Assembly (NCBI GenBank): GCA_017935675.1
Contig: JAGBHE010000061.1
Coordinates: 1 to 64,000, forward strand
DNA length: 64,000 nucleotides
From: Clostridia bacterium
Lineage (GTDB): Bacteria > Bacillota > Clostridia > UBA1381
Reading direction: 5' to 3'
The translations under genes were made by a program, and so were the position numbers. Positions 56,098 through 64,000 of this stretch are shown piece after piece. Each line of letters begins with the position of its first letter. Positions within the stretch are counted from its first letter, which is position 1. The notes beneath the pieces were generated by a model. It searched no databases. It saw only the letters and a program-made list of their open reading frames with translations, and was not told where the DNA came from.

Positions 56098-56129
56098 CAG
56101 CAGTCACGCACAAACGCCTGTGACTGCTG
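56098..56129 (+). other. Intercistronic hairpin before the second importer
   Basis: CAGCAGTCAC (56098-56107) and GTGACTGCTG (56120-56129) form a perfect 10-bp stem with a 12-nt loop, without a T-run. It starts three bases after the GH130 stop codon. Confidence 0.7.
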
Positions 56130-56197
56130 GATACACCCTGCAAGCCCGCTGCATGGATGTTCAGACTTAATTTGCGGGCAGAAAGGCTATGGTAATT

Positions 56198-57817
56198 ATG
56201 ATGAAGAAAAAATTATCCGCCGTGTTATCGGCATCGCTGACAATTGCCCTTCTTGCAGGCTGCGGAGGCAGCGGAACAAATGAAAATGCAGGCTCGGGAG
56301 CTGCTGAGATTGAAAAGACAACGCCTGACAGCTATCCGATTCAGACGGACAAAACCCTTACATACTGGTGTGATCTGAGCGGTCATGTATCAACTCATGC
56401 AAAAAGTCTTAATGAAACTCCGTTTGCTGAAAATCTTGCAAAGAAAACAGGTATTAAGGTTGAATTTATTCATCCTGCGGCAGGTGGCTCCGGACAGGCA
56501 AACGAGCAGTTTAATCTTATGATTGCCTCCGGTGAGCTTCCGGATATTATTGAAAGCGACTGGGCGAATTACCCCGGCGGACCGGAGCGGGCAATGGATG
56601 AAAATATCATACTTGACCTGACAAAGGTGTTTGAAAAGGTTTCTCCGAACATAACAAAGTTTTATGAGGAGCATCCCGACTACAAAAAACAGGTTGAAAC
56701 CGTGTCCGGAAAGTTATATCATTATCCGTTCATTCTCGGCGATGATAAGCTTATGACGTATATCGGACCTATGATAAGACAGGATTTGCTTGACAGGGCG
56801 GGAATGGAAATGCCGGAAACCATTGATGAATGGGACGCAGTTCTGAGAAAGTTCAAGAGCATGGGAATTGAAACGCCGCTTGTGATGCGTATAGATAATA
56901 AAAATCTTCAGAACGTAAGCCCGTTTATGGCATGCTATAAAATAGCGGGCGGATTTTACGTTGATAACGGAAAGGTTAAGTACGGACCGTATGAGCCGGC
57001 GTTCAAGGATTATGTAATGCAGCTTGCCGCATGGTACAAGGACGGTATTTTTGATAATAATTTCATGGACACCGATTCAAAGCGTATTACAGCCCTTGTT
57101 GCAAGCGGTAATGTAGGCGCAGCCTTCGGAAGCGGCGGAGGCGATTTCGGAAAATGGATACCGGCACTTAAGCAGCTTGTGCCCGAAGCGGATTTTGAGC
57201 CTCTTAAGTACCCCACGGCAGAGAAGGGTACAACGCCTATGTACGGACAGAAGAATCTGCCGCTTGGCACCTTCGGAGCGGCGATATCGGGAACCTCGGA
57301 GAACGTTGAGCTTGCCGCAAGACTTCTTGACTATGGATATTCCGAGGAAGGACATATGTTCTACAACTTCGGTGTTGAGGGTGAAAGCTATGAAATGAAG
57401 GACGGCATTCCCTGCTATACGGATATAGTTACAGATGAGAAAAAGAACGGCGGCCTCGCAATAGGCGGCGGCATAGGAAAATATGCGAGAGCTTCATATA
57501 ACGGTCCCTTTGTGCAGGATGTTCATTATCTTGACCAGTTCTATTCTCTTGACGAGCAGAAGGCGGCTGTCGGACTGTGGTCTGATACTGACACCCTTGA
57601 GCATAAGATTCCGTCCGGTCTTCTGACAGACGAAGAAAACAATGAATACACAACTATAATTCAGGATATTGACACCTTCAGGGAAGCGGAATTCTATAAG
57701 CTGATAACGGGAAAATCAACTGATTTCGACGGTTATTTCAGCCAGCTTAAGGATCGCGGAATTGAAAGAGCGATTGAAATTCAACAGCAGGCTTATGACA
57801 GGTATAAGGCAAGATAA
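56198..57817 (+). CDS. Sugar ABC transporter solute-binding lipoprotein (LplA-like)
   Basis: This is about a 539-residue extracellular solute-binding protein. The lipobox LLAGC places the lipidated cysteine at residue 22, followed by a Gly/Asn/Ser linker. Its length and motifs (EQFNLMIASGELPDIIESDW, YGYSEEGHMFYNFGVEGESYE) are typical of the long LplA/YtcQ group, which captures complex oligosaccharides, often from pectin-like glycans. Starts at 56189, 56198 and 56201 are in frame; 56198 gives the better distance to GAAAGG. It works with the permeases at 58066 and 58990. Confidence 0.92.
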   Translation: MMKKKLSAVLSASLTIALLAGCGGSGTNENAGSGAAEIEKTTPDSYPIQTDKTLTYWCDLSGHVSTHAKSLNETPFAENLAKKTGIKVEFIHPAAGGSGQANEQFNLMIASGELPDIIESDWANYPGGPERAMDENIILDLTKVFEKVSPNITKFYEEHPDYKKQVETVSGKLYHYPFILGDDKLMTYIGPMIRQDLLDRAGMEMPETIDEWDAVLRKFKSMGIETPLVMRIDNKNLQNVSPFMACYKIAGGFYVDNGKVKYGPYEPAFKDYVMQLAAWYKDGIFDNNFMDTDSKRITALVASGNVGAAFGSGGGDFGKWIPALKQLVPEADFEPLKYPTAEKGTTPMYGQKNLPLGTFGAAISGTSENVELAARLLDYGYSEEGHMFYNFGVEGESYEMKDGIPCYTDIVTDEKKNGGLAIGGGIGKYARASYNGPFVQDVHYLDQFYSLDEQKAAVGLWSDTDTLEHKIPSGLLTDEENNEYTTIIQDIDTFREAEFYKLITGKSTDFDGYFSQLKDRGIERAIEIQQQAYDRYKAR

Positions 57818-57830
57818 GGGTTTTTATTGC

Positions 57831-57857
57831 GGGGCTGTTGCAGTAAGCAGCAGCCCC
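57831..57857 (+). other. Hairpin after the binding-protein gene
   Basis: An 11-bp stem with one G-U pair (GGGGCTGTTGC at 57831-57841, GCAGCAGCCCC at 57847-57857) lies 13 bases after the stop codon. Such hairpins commonly lower permease expression relative to the binding protein. Confidence 0.75.
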
Positions 57858-57885
57858 GGAGGGTTTTGGATTCAGATGTAGAACG

Positions 57886-58019
57886 AACAAAACTCAGAAT
57901 AATGCGGATTTTCCGCATTATTCCACGCCCGAAGGCGTACGGAGGTACGTCGAGTGGTGAGTTTTGTTTGTAGTCCATAGGCAAAAAGTTTATAATTTAT
58001 AGACTTTCTGCCTATGGAC
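57886..58019. other. Structured multi-branch RNA or palindromic element
   Basis: This compact non-coding element lies between the binding-protein and permease genes. An outer 11-bp stem (AACAAAACTCA at 57886-57896, TGAGTTTTGTT at 57958-57968) encloses a perfect 12-bp hairpin (GAATAATGCGGA/TCCGCATTATTC, 57897-57923). A CAC/GTG-closed arm with two small hairpins (GCC-CGAA-GGC and CGTAC-GGAG-GTACG) sits beside it. Immediately after is a separate 47-nt hairpin, GTCCATAGGCA (57973-57983) with TGCCTATGGAC (58009-58019). It may be a dispersed repeat or a regulatory leader for the permease genes. No open frame fits here. Confidence 0.65.
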
Positions 58020-58065
58020 GGTCTGCGCTGAATGCAACACCCTCGGTAAAAAGGGAGGGTTAAAA

Positions 58066-58977
58066 ATGTTTACTAAACAAAGGATTGCAAGCGATATGAA
58101 GCGAAACTGGAGCCTGTATCTTATGGTTTTGCCGGTGCTTGCATTTTACATCATTTTTTGTTATAAGCCCATGTACGGCGCAATTATAGCATTTAAAGAT
58201 TTTTCTCCGGGTAAGGGAATATGGGGAAGCCGGTGGGTAGGTTTGGAGCATTTTCGAACCTTCTTCTGCGGCAGGGATTTTATAAGAATTCTTACCAATA
58301 CCCTGAGAATAAGTATAGCAAACATAATATTCGGATTTCCCGCGCCTATAATTCTTGCGCTTTTAATCAACGAGGTTACCTCCAAAAAATTTGCGAAGTC
58401 GGTTCAGACAGTAACGTATCTTCCGCATTTTATTTCTCTTGTTGTAGTCTGCGGTATGATTAAAGAGTTTGTATCTGATACGGGCTTTATAACGGAATTT
58501 CTTGCGCACTTCGGCATGGAGAAGCAAAACATGCTGAATGAGCCTGATTTCTTTACGCCTATATATGTTATCAGCGGTATCTGGCAGGAGGTAGGCTGGG
58601 GCTCAATTATATACCTTGCTGCTCTTGCGGGAGTTGACCAGCAGCTTTATGAGGCTGCACAGATTGACGGGGCGGGAAGGTTCAGGCAGACAATAAGCAT
58701 AACAATTCCGTCTATAATGCCGACAATAATAACGATGTTTATTTTAAGGCTTGGCTCTCTTATGAGCGTCGGCTATGAGAAGATAATTCTTCTTTACAAT
58801 CCGCTGAGCTCGGAAAAGGCGGAGATTATATCTTCATATGTGTATAATGTAGGACTTGTAAAAGCGCAGTACGGCTTTTCAACGGCTGTAGGTCTTTTCA
58901 ATTCCGTAATCAACTGTGTTCTTGTGTTTGCCGCAAACGCAGCTTCAAGAAAGCTTAACGATACGAGTCTGTGGTAG
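58066..58977 (+). CDS. Sugar ABC transporter permease (LplB-like)
   Basis: This is a 303-residue membrane protein with six predicted helices. The EAA docking loop is LYEAAQIDGAGRFRQTISITIP. Its N-terminus (RNWSLYLMVLPVLAFYIIF, YKPMYGAIIAFKDF) is typical of the LplB group that pairs with long LplA-type binding proteins. AGGGAGGG lies ten bases upstream. The gene is separated from its binding-protein gene by 248 bp of structured sequence. Confidence 0.95.
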   Translation: MFTKQRIASDMKRNWSLYLMVLPVLAFYIIFCYKPMYGAIIAFKDFSPGKGIWGSRWVGLEHFRTFFCGRDFIRILTNTLRISIANIIFGFPAPIILALLINEVTSKKFAKSVQTVTYLPHFISLVVVCGMIKEFVSDTGFITEFLAHFGMEKQNMLNEPDFFTPIYVISGIWQEVGWGSIIYLAALAGVDQQLYEAAQIDGAGRFRQTISITIPSIMPTIITMFILRLGSLMSVGYEKIILLYNPLSSEKAEIISSYVYNVGLVKAQYGFSTAVGLFNSVINCVLVFAANAASRKLNDTSLW

Positions 58978-58989
58978 GAGGATAAGGAT

Positions 58990-59871
58990 ATGATTAAGAA
59001 AACTGTATCAAGGAGAATATTTGAATTCTTAAACACATTATTCCTGGTGTTTTTAATGATTGTAGCCGTTTATCCGGTTATACATATAATAATGGCTTCC
59101 TTCAGCGACCCGGTTAAGTTTATGGCGCATACGGGGCTTATGTTCAGACCTGCGGGGGACCCTACACTGCTTGCATATCAGAATGCCCTGAAGCATCCTC
59201 AGATAATGGGAGCCTACGGAAACACTCTGTTTATCGTTGTGGTGGGAGTTGCAATAAACATAGTTCTGACTTCAATAGGAGCATATTTTCTTTCAAGAAA
59301 GGAAGTGCTGTTCCAAAGACCCATAGCTGTGCTTATAATAGTAACAATGTTTTTCTCCGGCGGCATGATTCCTTTTTATTTCACGGTAAAGGATCTCGGA
59401 CTTTATAACAGTATCTGGTCACTTATACTTCCTGTTTCAGTCAACACCTTTAATCTGATGGTTATGAAAACGGGATTTTCTTCAATACCGGATATTATTG
59501 AAGAGTCGGCAAGGCTTGACGGTGCGGGGCATTTCACCATACTTTTTAAATTTGTTCTGCCGCTTTCGCTGCCTATAGTTGCTGTTATGGTGCTTTATTA
59601 CGGCGTTGCGCATTGGAATTCGTGGTTTAACGCGCTGCTTTTTATAAACAAACCGGAAAAATATCCCCTGCAGCTTGTTCTTCGGCAGATCCTTCTTGCA
59701 AATGAAACCAGTTCTATGACGATGGGCGTTGACGCAGGCGCCGAGCTTGCAGTATCGGAAACAATAAAGTATGCGGTAATAGTTATTTCAACAATGCCGA
59801 TACTGTGCGTATATCCGTTTCTGCAAAAATATTTTGTAAAGGGTATAATGGTCGGCGCTGTAAAGGGCTGA
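58990..59871 (+). CDS. Sugar ABC transporter permease (LplC/YtcP-like)
   Basis: This is a 293-residue partner permease of the YtcP/LplC group, again with six helices. The EAA loop is IEESARLDGAGHFTILFKFVLP, and the tail is KGIMVGAVKG. It starts 12 bases after the LplB-like gene with AGGAGG upstream. Together with 56198 and 58066 it makes a complete importer except for the ATPase, which is usually supplied in trans in this transporter class. Confidence 0.95.
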   Translation: MIKKTVSRRIFEFLNTLFLVFLMIVAVYPVIHIIMASFSDPVKFMAHTGLMFRPAGDPTLLAYQNALKHPQIMGAYGNTLFIVVVGVAINIVLTSIGAYFLSRKEVLFQRPIAVLIIVTMFFSGGMIPFYFTVKDLGLYNSIWSLILPVSVNTFNLMVMKTGFSSIPDIIEESARLDGAGHFTILFKFVLPLSLPIVAVMVLYYGVAHWNSWFNALLFINKPEKYPLQLVLRQILLANETSSMTMGVDAGAELAVSETIKYAVIVISTMPILCVYPFLQKYFVKGIMVGAVKG

Positions 59872-59908
59872 GCATCTTTCCCGGCAATGTGTATGGAGAC
59901 TGTTTAAA

Positions 59909-62869
59909 ATGGATATTGAATCAATTATAAAAGCGGACAGAAGCTTTGCACCCGTTCCGTTCTGGAGCTGGAACGATAAATTAAATGAAGCTGAGCTTAT
60001 GCGTCAGGCGGAGGAAATGGCGGATAAGGGGCTGGGCGGATTTTTTATGCACCCGAGGGTCGGGCTTCTTACGGCTTACGGATCGGACGAGTGGTATCGT
60101 CTTGTGGAAAAATGCGCGGAAAAGGCGGCGGAGCTTGGGATCAGTCCCTGGCTCTATGATGAGGACAGGTGGCCGTCGGGCTTTGCCGGAGGTGAGGTTC
60201 CCGAAACAGAGGAATTCCGCGCCCGTGCGCTTGTGCTTGTAAAGGAAAACGAATTAACGGAGACTGATACAGTCCTTGATACCTATGAGGAGAATCAAAC
60301 GAGGTATTTTATTGCGAAGCGCGTCACAGCCATAGGCGATGAATGGTATAACGGTTTTTGCTATGTTGATTTAATGAACAAAAAAGCCGTTCGGAAATTT
60401 CTTGAGGTAACCCATGAAAGATACAAGAAGCGCATGGGTGAAAAATTCGGCAGGGAAATACCCGGAATATTTACGGATGAGCCGAATTATCTTATCAGAA
60501 ACAGCTACAGCTGCCCGGTACTTCCGTGGAGTGAGGACCTTGAGGATTTTTTCTTCAAGCGTCACGGGTACCGGCTCAGGGAGCATTTAAAGGAGCTGTT
60601 TTTTAAGCTTGGTGACTACAGAAAAATAAGGCATGATTTTTTTGACTCGGCTTCAAATCTTCTGCTTGAAAGCTTTACGAAACAGTATTACAGCTGGTGT
60701 GAGAAAAACAATCTTAAGCTTGTGGGACATTTCATGGCAGAGGATTCTCTGAATTACCAGATAGGCTGGACAGGATTTATAATGCCTCATTATGAGTTTA
60801 TGCACTACCCCGGTATAGATAAGCTTGGCAGGCGCGTTAATCAGAACATAACCGTCAAGCAGGTTTCCACCGTGGCGGAGCAGCTTAATAAGGAACGTAC
60901 CTTAAGCGAGGTATTCGGCTGCATCGGTCAGCAGTGCGGATTCAAGGAAAGAAAATGGCTTGTGGACTGGCAGGCAGTACTGGGGATTAATTTCATAACC
61001 CCTCACCTTTCCCTTTATTCCATGAGGGGAGAAAGGAAAAGGGATTTTCCGGCAAACTTATATTATCAGCAGCCGTACTGGAAGGAAGAAAAGAATTTCT
61101 CCGATTACGCAGCAAGAATCTCAAAGCTTGTTTCAAAGGGGAAACGGGATACGGATATTCTTGTTATTCATACTGTTGAATCGGCATGGTGTGAATTTGA
61201 TTCAATAGAATGGAAGGAAACCCCCTATGACCGGCCGTTTAATGAAATTGTTGATTTGCTTATCGAAGCCAATCTTGATTTTCATTTCGGCGATGAGTCA
61301 ATACTGAAAAGACACGGAAAAATTACGGACGGTAAAATCAGTGTAAATGATTATACGTATTCTACTGTAATAGTACCGCCGTCATGTACGCTGAAAAAAA
61401 GCACAGCGGAGCTTCTCGGCAAATGCGGAAACAGCAGAATAATATTTATCGGCGAGCTTCCCGAAAGGCTTGACGGAGAGCTTGCAGCCGATAGCTTTAT
61501 TCCGTCAAACGCCGTAAGGGCGGAAAACCCGGCGGAAGCGGCAGAGCTTGCATGCGGATTTTATGAGGACAGAATAAAAACCATAGACCGCTGCAGCGGG
61601 AAAAATGCCAAAAAGCTTTACACGTCATCAAAAATATGCGGTGATGAGAAGCTTGTTCTGTTTGCAAACGTTGAGCGGACGAGGGATATTTTCGCCGATA
61701 TCGTTATAACGGACGACAGGACGCCTTATCTTATCGACTTGCTTGAGGGCAGAATATGCAATTTTCCGTATAAGAGAAATGGCAGGGAAATTCATATAAG
61801 CGCAAGGTTCTTTTCGGCAGGCTCTCTTGCCTTGCTTCTGACCGGCAGCGAATACGAGGCTGATGGTACTGTTTACAGTACAGGCAGCGGAGTAAGCTTT
61901 TGTGAAGCTTATGAAACAATGGCACAGTGCAGCCTGAAGGATATCACCTTTTCAGAGGAAAACGTTATGCCTGTAAACAAGGCAACACTTTATGTCAATG
62001 GTGAATGTGTTGCTGAGAACAAGCCTCTTGCCCTCCTGTGGAACGAGTATTTTTACAGGAAGCCGGACGGAACGGAATTTGCGTGTGAGTATACCTTTTA
62101 TGTTGATAATTTCGATAGTCAGCGGCTGACGGCTGTAATCGAATGTGCACAGAATCTCGGCAGGATTTCCCTGAACGGAACCGAACTGACGCCGCTGCGC
62201 AGAAAAAATGCGCCGGAGGTGTTTAATGATGCCGAAAATTATAAGGACGTCAATTTTGTAAGGGTTCCAATGAATGGTGTTGTAAACGGGAAGAACGTCC
62301 TTCGCATAGAGGGAGTAAAGATAAATAACACCAACGGTATGGGCGGACACAGGAGAATAGCTGATTTTGAAGGTTATAATTCAACCGAGCTTGACGCTGT
62401 TTATATTCTCGGTGATTTTAAGGTTACGGAAAGGGATAATTCGGACTTCCGGATTAATTTCGGCATCGGCGGCTGCGACGGGAAAAATCTTACCGACAGC
62501 GGTTATCCTTTTTATGCCGGCAGTGCGGTGTACAGGTATGAGGCAGATTATAAAAAGGGTGATAAAAAGCCGTACCTGCGTTTAAACAGCGCAAATTGTA
62601 CATATGCAAGAGTCAAGATAAACGGAAAGGACTGCGGCTTAAGATATATGCGGCCGTTTATTTACGATGCAGAGCTGAAGGATGGGAAAAACATAATAGA
62701 GATTGAAATCTCGTCCACGCTTTTTAATCTTCTCGGCCCGAACTGGATAGACGGGCTTGATGAGATTCTTTACGTCTCGCCTGAGGTTTTTGTGAATGAT
62801 GAAAAATATACCGACACCTACAGGTTTATACCGCTGGGAATAAAGTCTGCGGAAATTGTCGGCATTTAA
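59909..62869 (+). CDS. GH106-type alpha-L-rhamnosidase-like glycoside hydrolase
   Basis: This is a 986-residue cytoplasmic enzyme with no signal peptide. The opening (VPFWSWNDKL, LGGFFMHPRVGLLTAYGSDEW, WLYDEDRWPSGFAGGEVPE) and later blocks (IFTDEPNY, LVGHFMAEDSLNYQIGW) match the GH106 rhamnosidase-like family. A C-terminal beta-sandwich region follows (about 690-980). GH106 members release alpha-L-rhamnose from rhamnogalacturonan and related glycans. Its place after the importer suggests cleavage of imported oligosaccharides. The gene ends at a bidirectional terminator. Confidence 0.88.
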   Translation: MDIESIIKADRSFAPVPFWSWNDKLNEAELMRQAEEMADKGLGGFFMHPRVGLLTAYGSDEWYRLVEKCAEKAAELGISPWLYDEDRWPSGFAGGEVPETEEFRARALVLVKENELTETDTVLDTYEENQTRYFIAKRVTAIGDEWYNGFCYVDLMNKKAVRKFLEVTHERYKKRMGEKFGREIPGIFTDEPNYLIRNSYSCPVLPWSEDLEDFFFKRHGYRLREHLKELFFKLGDYRKIRHDFFDSASNLLLESFTKQYYSWCEKNNLKLVGHFMAEDSLNYQIGWTGFIMPHYEFMHYPGIDKLGRRVNQNITVKQVSTVAEQLNKERTLSEVFGCIGQQCGFKERKWLVDWQAVLGINFITPHLSLYSMRGERKRDFPANLYYQQPYWKEEKNFSDYAARISKLVSKGKRDTDILVIHTVESAWCEFDSIEWKETPYDRPFNEIVDLLIEANLDFHFGDESILKRHGKITDGKISVNDYTYSTVIVPPSCTLKKSTAELLGKCGNSRIIFIGELPERLDGELAADSFIPSNAVRAENPAEAAELACGFYEDRIKTIDRCSGKNAKKLYTSSKICGDEKLVLFANVERTRDIFADIVITDDRTPYLIDLLEGRICNFPYKRNGREIHISARFFSAGSLALLLTGSEYEADGTVYSTGSGVSFCEAYETMAQCSLKDITFSEENVMPVNKATLYVNGECVAENKPLALLWNEYFYRKPDGTEFACEYTFYVDNFDSQRLTAVIECAQNLGRISLNGTELTPLRRKNAPEVFNDAENYKDVNFVRVPMNGVVNGKNVLRIEGVKINNTNGMGGHRRIADFEGYNSTELDAVYILGDFKVTERDNSDFRINFGIGGCDGKNLTDSGYPFYAGSAVYRYEADYKKGDKKPYLRLNSANCTYARVKINGKDCGLRYMRPFIYDAELKDGKNIIEIEISSTLFNLLGPNWIDGLDEILYVSPEVFVNDEKYTDTYRFIPLGIKSAEIVGI

Positions 62870-62910
62870 AAATAAGGAGGAACAGCAATTTTACTGCTCC
62901 TCCTTATTTT
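62869..62910. terminator. Bidirectional terminator between convergent genes
   Basis: AAAATAAGGAGGA (62869-62881) and TCCTCCTTATTTT (62898-62910) form a perfect 13-bp stem with A and T flanks on both sides. The right arm encodes the last codons of the minus-strand gene ending at 62891, and the left arm contains the final A of the rhamnosidase stop codon, so one hairpin closes both transcripts. Confidence 0.9.
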
Positions 62911-63316
62911 CAATATCTGCAAGAATAACAACGCCGCCCGGGCTGCTTTCCGCGTCTGCGGGGGGCTCGCACCATCCGAAATCGGACTGCAGCAGAAATT
63001 TTGCGCCGGAGGCTGCGGATTTGTCAAACAGCATTATTTCAGTATACGCCTCTACCCTGAGCAGAGCTCTTGCTATGATATTGGCGTATGCCCTTTTTTT
63101 GCGCAGCTCCATAAACTCCTCCTTGGAGGTAAGACCGACTGCATATGCCATTGATGATATGGTTGCCGGCTTTCGCTCCGTCATAACCGGTGCTCCCGAT
63201 TTGTCGGTTATGATTTCACCGTTCGAATCATACATGAATTCCGGTTCAAGCCCGGAAAAATAATTATCAATAAGCCCCTGCAGCTCATCGGAATTTTTAA
63301 ACGTCTGTTTTTTCAT
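62891..63316 (-). CDS. Phage terminase small subunit-like protein
   Basis: This is a 141-residue cytoplasmic helical protein. The order of elements (DELQGLIDNYFSGLEPEF, an acidic metal-poor linker, PATISSMAYAVGLTSKEEFM as a helix-turn-helix-like segment, and a C-terminal KFLLQSDFGW region) resembles small terminase or DNA-packaging subunits of Clostridia phages. No large terminase, portal or capsid gene is in the window, so it may be a stray or domesticated phage gene. The ATG at 63316 with AAGGGAG upstream is preferred over a TTG at 63343. Confidence 0.72.
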   Translation of the reverse strand: MKKQTFKNSDELQGLIDNYFSGLEPEFMYDSNGEIITDKSGAPVMTERKPATISSMAYAVGLTSKEEFMELRKKRAYANIIARALLRVEAYTEIMLFDKSAASGAKFLLQSDFGWCEPPADAESSPGGVVILADIENKEEQ

Positions 63317-63625
63317 CTCAAAAAACTCCCTTCTCAAACACAAGAATCTATATATATTTAATTATACCATGCCCGAGGGTGGAAGAACGTTCAATATTTC
63401 AATTAAAAAAAACACAAGGGGACGGTTAGTCTGAATACCACCTGCCAAATACATATCCGGCGCTTTCCGGCTCGGGCAATAAGCAACCCGAACTTCCCTT
63501 CTTAACCGTAGTTTGCGTCAAGCAATGCTCCGCCAATTACATATAAATCTACTTTATCTATAATTCGCCTTTCCGTGAAGTGCCATGATAAGGTTATAAA
63601 AGCGAGGCTCAATCTTTCGACTATT
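63317..63625. other. Non-coding stretch with a dispersed 17-mer
   Basis: The gap holds a TATAAT on the minus strand near 63363-63368, a possible -10 for the terminase-like gene without a well-spaced -35. It also holds AACACAAGGGGACGGTT at 63411-63427, which is the reverse complement of part of the hairpin at 37438-37466. I see no gene. Confidence 0.6.
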
Positions 63626-64000
63626 TTATATGTTTGTGTTATGAAATAGTTTTTCCACAAAGCATCTGTAGTTTTCCATCTCAGAGCACATCAATATAAA
63701 CGCTCCTCCGCCATGAAGGTCGTTCTTTACCTGCCCTCGGCTTATATAATGTTCGTATGTTCCTTCATCTATACAAGTGCCTGCACATATTTTATCTATA
63801 ATTAAATTACCTCTATCATCTATGTAAGTAGATTGTATGCTCCCCTCGTAAGCTTTTTCTATTATCTCTCCGTATTCCTCTATACTGATAATTCCTTTAC
63901 GGACAGCTTTGGCATAAGAATATATAAAGAGATTGGTGCATGAGCTTTCCGTCCAATTTCCCTTTTTCTTCGGTTTATCAAGCACCTCATACCACATACC
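63626..64000 (-). CDS. GH105 unsaturated rhamnogalacturonyl hydrolase, C-terminal part
   Basis: This is the last 124 or so codons of a gene that runs off the right edge. MWYEVLDKPKKKGNWTESS, YSYAKAVRKGIIS and NDLHGGGAFILMCSEM are the conserved C-terminal blocks of GH105 (YteR/YesR) enzymes. These remove the unsaturated galacturonic or other uronic acid from lyase products such as rhamnogalacturonan disaccharide. Its presence supports a rhamnose- and uronate-rich substrate for the whole region. The start, promoter and active-site aspartate lie outside the window. Confidence 0.9.
   Translation of the reverse strand, partial: GMWYEVLDKPKKKGNWTESSCTNLFIYSYAKAVRKGIISIEEYGEIIEKAYEGSIQSTYIDDRGNLIIDKICAGTCIDEGTYEHYISRGQVKNDLHGGGAFILMCSEMENYRCFVEKLFHNTNI

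Overview
The window looks like a chromosome segment from a Gram-positive, polysaccharide-degrading member of the Clostridia. The evidence is AGGAGG-type ribosome binding sites, AT-rich promoters, a clostridial DnaA/ClpP/ClpX/trigger-factor set, five proteins with S-layer homology (SLH) domains, and LplA/B/C-type sugar ABC importers. The combination of SLH-anchored carbohydrate-active enzymes with rhamnose- and uronate-directed enzymes resembles Monoglobus-like pectin specialists of the gut. That taxonomic placement is inference. I saw no rRNA, tRNA or CRISPR array.

Layout. (1) 1-6600, minus strand: an oriC-like AT-rich region with DnaA boxes lies 3' of dnaA, followed by lysA, clpX, clpP and tig. 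(2) 6.7-25.0 kb: a membrane-bound AraC-type regulator (minus) diverges from a plus-strand gene run. That run encodes a sugar-binding lipoprotein, two permeases, two clan GH-A glycoside hydrolases, a large secreted beta-sandwich protein and two SLH proteins. (3) 25.05-34.7 kb: an accessory island. It holds an HxlR-type regulator divergent from an operon encoding a small ACGx-repeat cysteine-rich peptide, a radical SAM/SPASM enzyme, a nitroreductase, a zinc-type macrodomain hydrolase, a class-M-like sirtuin and a DUF5131 (Gp37/Gp68-like) protein split by an in-frame TGA. Two small minus-strand genes, a serine recombinase lacking its catalytic domain, an AbiEi/AbiEii toxin-antitoxin pair and a decayed DUF4143-type ATPase follow. 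An exact 18-bp sequence occurs in opposite orientations at the two ends of the 25.05-32.68 kb block. (4) 34.7-37.4 kb: an ABC exporter-type half-transporter and a second AraC regulator. (5) 37.6-62.9 kb: a long plus-strand polysaccharide-utilisation locus. It contains a GH88 unsaturated uronyl hydrolase, a secreted CBM96/Ig-like protein, an SGNH esterase with SLH domains, an N-terminal-SLH protein, a heparinase II/III-like lyase with SLH domains, two adjacent GH130 proteins, a second sugar-binding lipoprotein with two permeases, and a GH106-type rhamnosidase. (6) 62.9-64.0 kb, minus strand: a lone terminase-small-subunit-like gene and the C-terminal part of a GH105 hydrolase running off the right edge.

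How the parts may work together: the cell-surface lyase, esterase and hydrolases would cut an acetylated, rhamnose- and uronate-containing polysaccharide at the S-layer. The ABC importers would take up oligosaccharides. Cytoplasmic GH88/GH105, GH106 and GH130 enzymes would finish degradation, with AraC proteins sensing the substrate. The most novel-looking part is the accessory operon at 25.3-30.2 kb. It joins a radical-SAM-modified cysteine peptide system to a sirtuin/macrodomain pair, without the lipoyl-carrier genes usually reported beside such sirtuins. It is controlled by a divergent HxlR regulator flanked by clear palindromic operators.
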